From positions 1 through 61,988 of the forward strand of contig JAQBYN010000018.1 of NCBI GenBank assembly GCA_027622715.1: DNA of 61,988 bases. The letters run 5' to 3'. Each line of letters begins with the position of its first letter. Position 1 is the first letter of the stretch. Under the pieces are notes generated by a model. It was not told the DNA's origin. It did no database searches and saw only the letters and a program-made list of their open reading frames with translations. The stretch is from Pseudomonadota bacterium. GTDB taxonomy: Bacteria > Pseudomonadota > Alphaproteobacteria > SHVP01. This document shows positions 61,458 through 61,988 of this stretch, piece by piece. A program made the translations under genes and the position numbers.

Positions 61458-61723
61458 CTCCTCACGCGGTAGGCACTGCCCCGGCTGGCGATGACCCGAA
61501 CGTGCATGACGTCTTGGTCGAGCCGAAACACAATCCGCCAGTCGCCCACCTTCAAACGAAACGCACCGAATTCGCCCACGATGGCTTCGACGTTGTTGTC
61601 CAGGCTCGCCGGGTCTGTCGCGTATTGGCGAATCTTGGAGCGCAACCGTTCTGCGGTGTTGCGCGGCATACGCAAAAGTGCGCGTGCGGCGACTTTACTA
61701 AACGCAATATCTTGGATTGGCAA
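61454..61723 (-). CDS. RelE/HigB/ParE-superfamily toxin
   Basis: 89 residues from TTG (in-frame stop two codons upstream, so no earlier start). FSKVAARALLRMPRN, SKIRQYATDP, and the C-terminal core GAFRLKVGDWRIVFRLD with VRVIASRGSAYR are typical of RelE/ParE-fold toxins. Probably an mRNA interferase inhibiting translation. It precedes the antitoxin gene with 4 bp overlap. Confidence 0.87.
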   Translation of the reverse strand: MPIQDIAFSKVAARALLRMPRNTAERLRSKIRQYATDPASLDNNVEAIVGEFGAFRLKVGDWRIVFRLDQDVMHVRVIASRGSAYRVRR

Positions 61724-61726
61724 TTC

Positions 61727-61741
61727 TTAGCTATCTGCTAA
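61727..61741. promoter_or_regulatory. Inverted repeat before the toxin gene (candidate operator)
   Basis: TTAGC (61727-61731), a 5-base spacer and GCTAA (61737-61741), perfect arms, three bases upstream of the toxin start codon. Position fits an autoregulatory site for the XRE antitoxin. Confidence 0.5.
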
Positions 61742-61957
61742 TATCGCGAGAGGCATCACCGGTCGATTTATGCGCGGGGCAGAGCGCCTTTCCGGGACAG
61801 AGAAGTTGATTCGCCCGCCCCCGCGACCCCGACTAGACTCGTCCGATCGTTTCCCCACCGCGCGAGGCGGGCTCCTGGCCCAGGCATCGGTTTGGCTTTT
61901 CTTTCCCACGGCACCGGGTTAGCCCGGATCACCGGCGCGGTCGCACCCCATATTCCC

Positions 61958-61988
61958 CCCCCTCACCGAGGGGGAGGGCAGGGAGGGG
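61958..61988. repeat. Dispersed hairpin repeat, cut by window end
   Basis: CCCCCTC (61958-61964), loop ACC, GAGGGGG (61968-61974), then AGGGCAGGGAGGGG to the edge. It shares its tail with the repeat between rnc and era. The 61742-61957 stretch holds no convincing gene. Confidence 0.75.

Noticed and set aside
61727-61909. 60-residue minus-strand frame upstream of the toxin gene
   Set aside because: No ribosome site or recognisable domain, and it would run over the candidate operator.

Overview
The window looks like a chromosomal segment of a high-GC alphaproteobacterium, probably of the Rhodospirillales type. The best evidence is the right-hand housekeeping run folK, rpoZ, a bifunctional rsh (RelA/SpoT), pyrE, DUF2062, pdxJ, acpS, lepB, rnc, era, which has the gene content and order expected of that class. 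Starts are often GTG or TTG, genes overlap by 1-8 bases, and nearly every gene has long antisense shadow frames typical of GC-rich DNA. I found no tRNA, rRNA or CRISPR array.

Layout. (1) 1-13.7 kb: the 3' end of an acyl-CoA synthetase gene, a LysR regulator, and, divergent from it, a tight ten-gene run. This run encodes a complete Dpp/Opp-type ABC importer (binding protein, two permeases, two ATPases), an amidohydrolase-fold protein, a bicupin, an acyl-CoA ligase, a tandem alpha/beta-hydrolase and an FAD-dependent oxidase. It reads as an uptake-and-catabolism operon for an unidentified organic substrate. (2) 13.7-19.4 kb: a small DUF1127-like gene and a ferritin-like diiron protein, divergent from a giant SARP/BTAD-STAND-TPR regulator, a DUF4242 protein and a reductive-dehalogenase/QueG-like Fe-S protein. 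(3) 19.4-23.7 kb: a heterodimeric ABC exporter with one consensus and one degenerate ATP site, and a RidA protein. (4) 23.7-31.5 kb: scattered oxidative-metabolism genes (DszC-like acyl-CoA-dehydrogenase-fold protein, cupin, luciferase-like flavin oxidoreductase, carotenoid/stilbene-type oxygenase, SAM methyltransferase, GST, aldo/keto reductase).

(5) 31.6-43.5 kb: a 2-aminobenzoate-type CoA ligase, small envelope proteins, a host-attachment-family protein, a malonyl-CoA synthase-like ligase, PaiB, two uncharacterised proteins, a KefB/C-type antiporter, DinB, a threonine dehydratase and two paralogous alpha/beta hydrolases. (6) 43.5-58.8 kb: mostly core genes: Slt transglycosylase, dapA, smpB, DUF1801, DUF6653, an MFS transporter, family 5 uracil-DNA glycosylase, a NYN-domain protein, then the folK-to-era run. 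(7) 58.8-62 kb: an intergenic hairpin repeat array, a STAND-type P-loop NTPase with near-identical C-terminal TPR-like repeats, and a RelE/HigB-like toxin with an XRE antitoxin. This follows era directly, where recO is often found in this class, and looks like an accessory or defence-type insertion.

Most worth following up: the ten-gene catabolic operon with its serine-less tandem hydrolase, the BTAD-STAND/DUF4242/RdhA-like block, the complementary degenerate ATP site of the exporter, and the STAND-TPR plus toxin-antitoxin module downstream of era. All functional names are inferred from sequence motifs read by eye; no database search was run.
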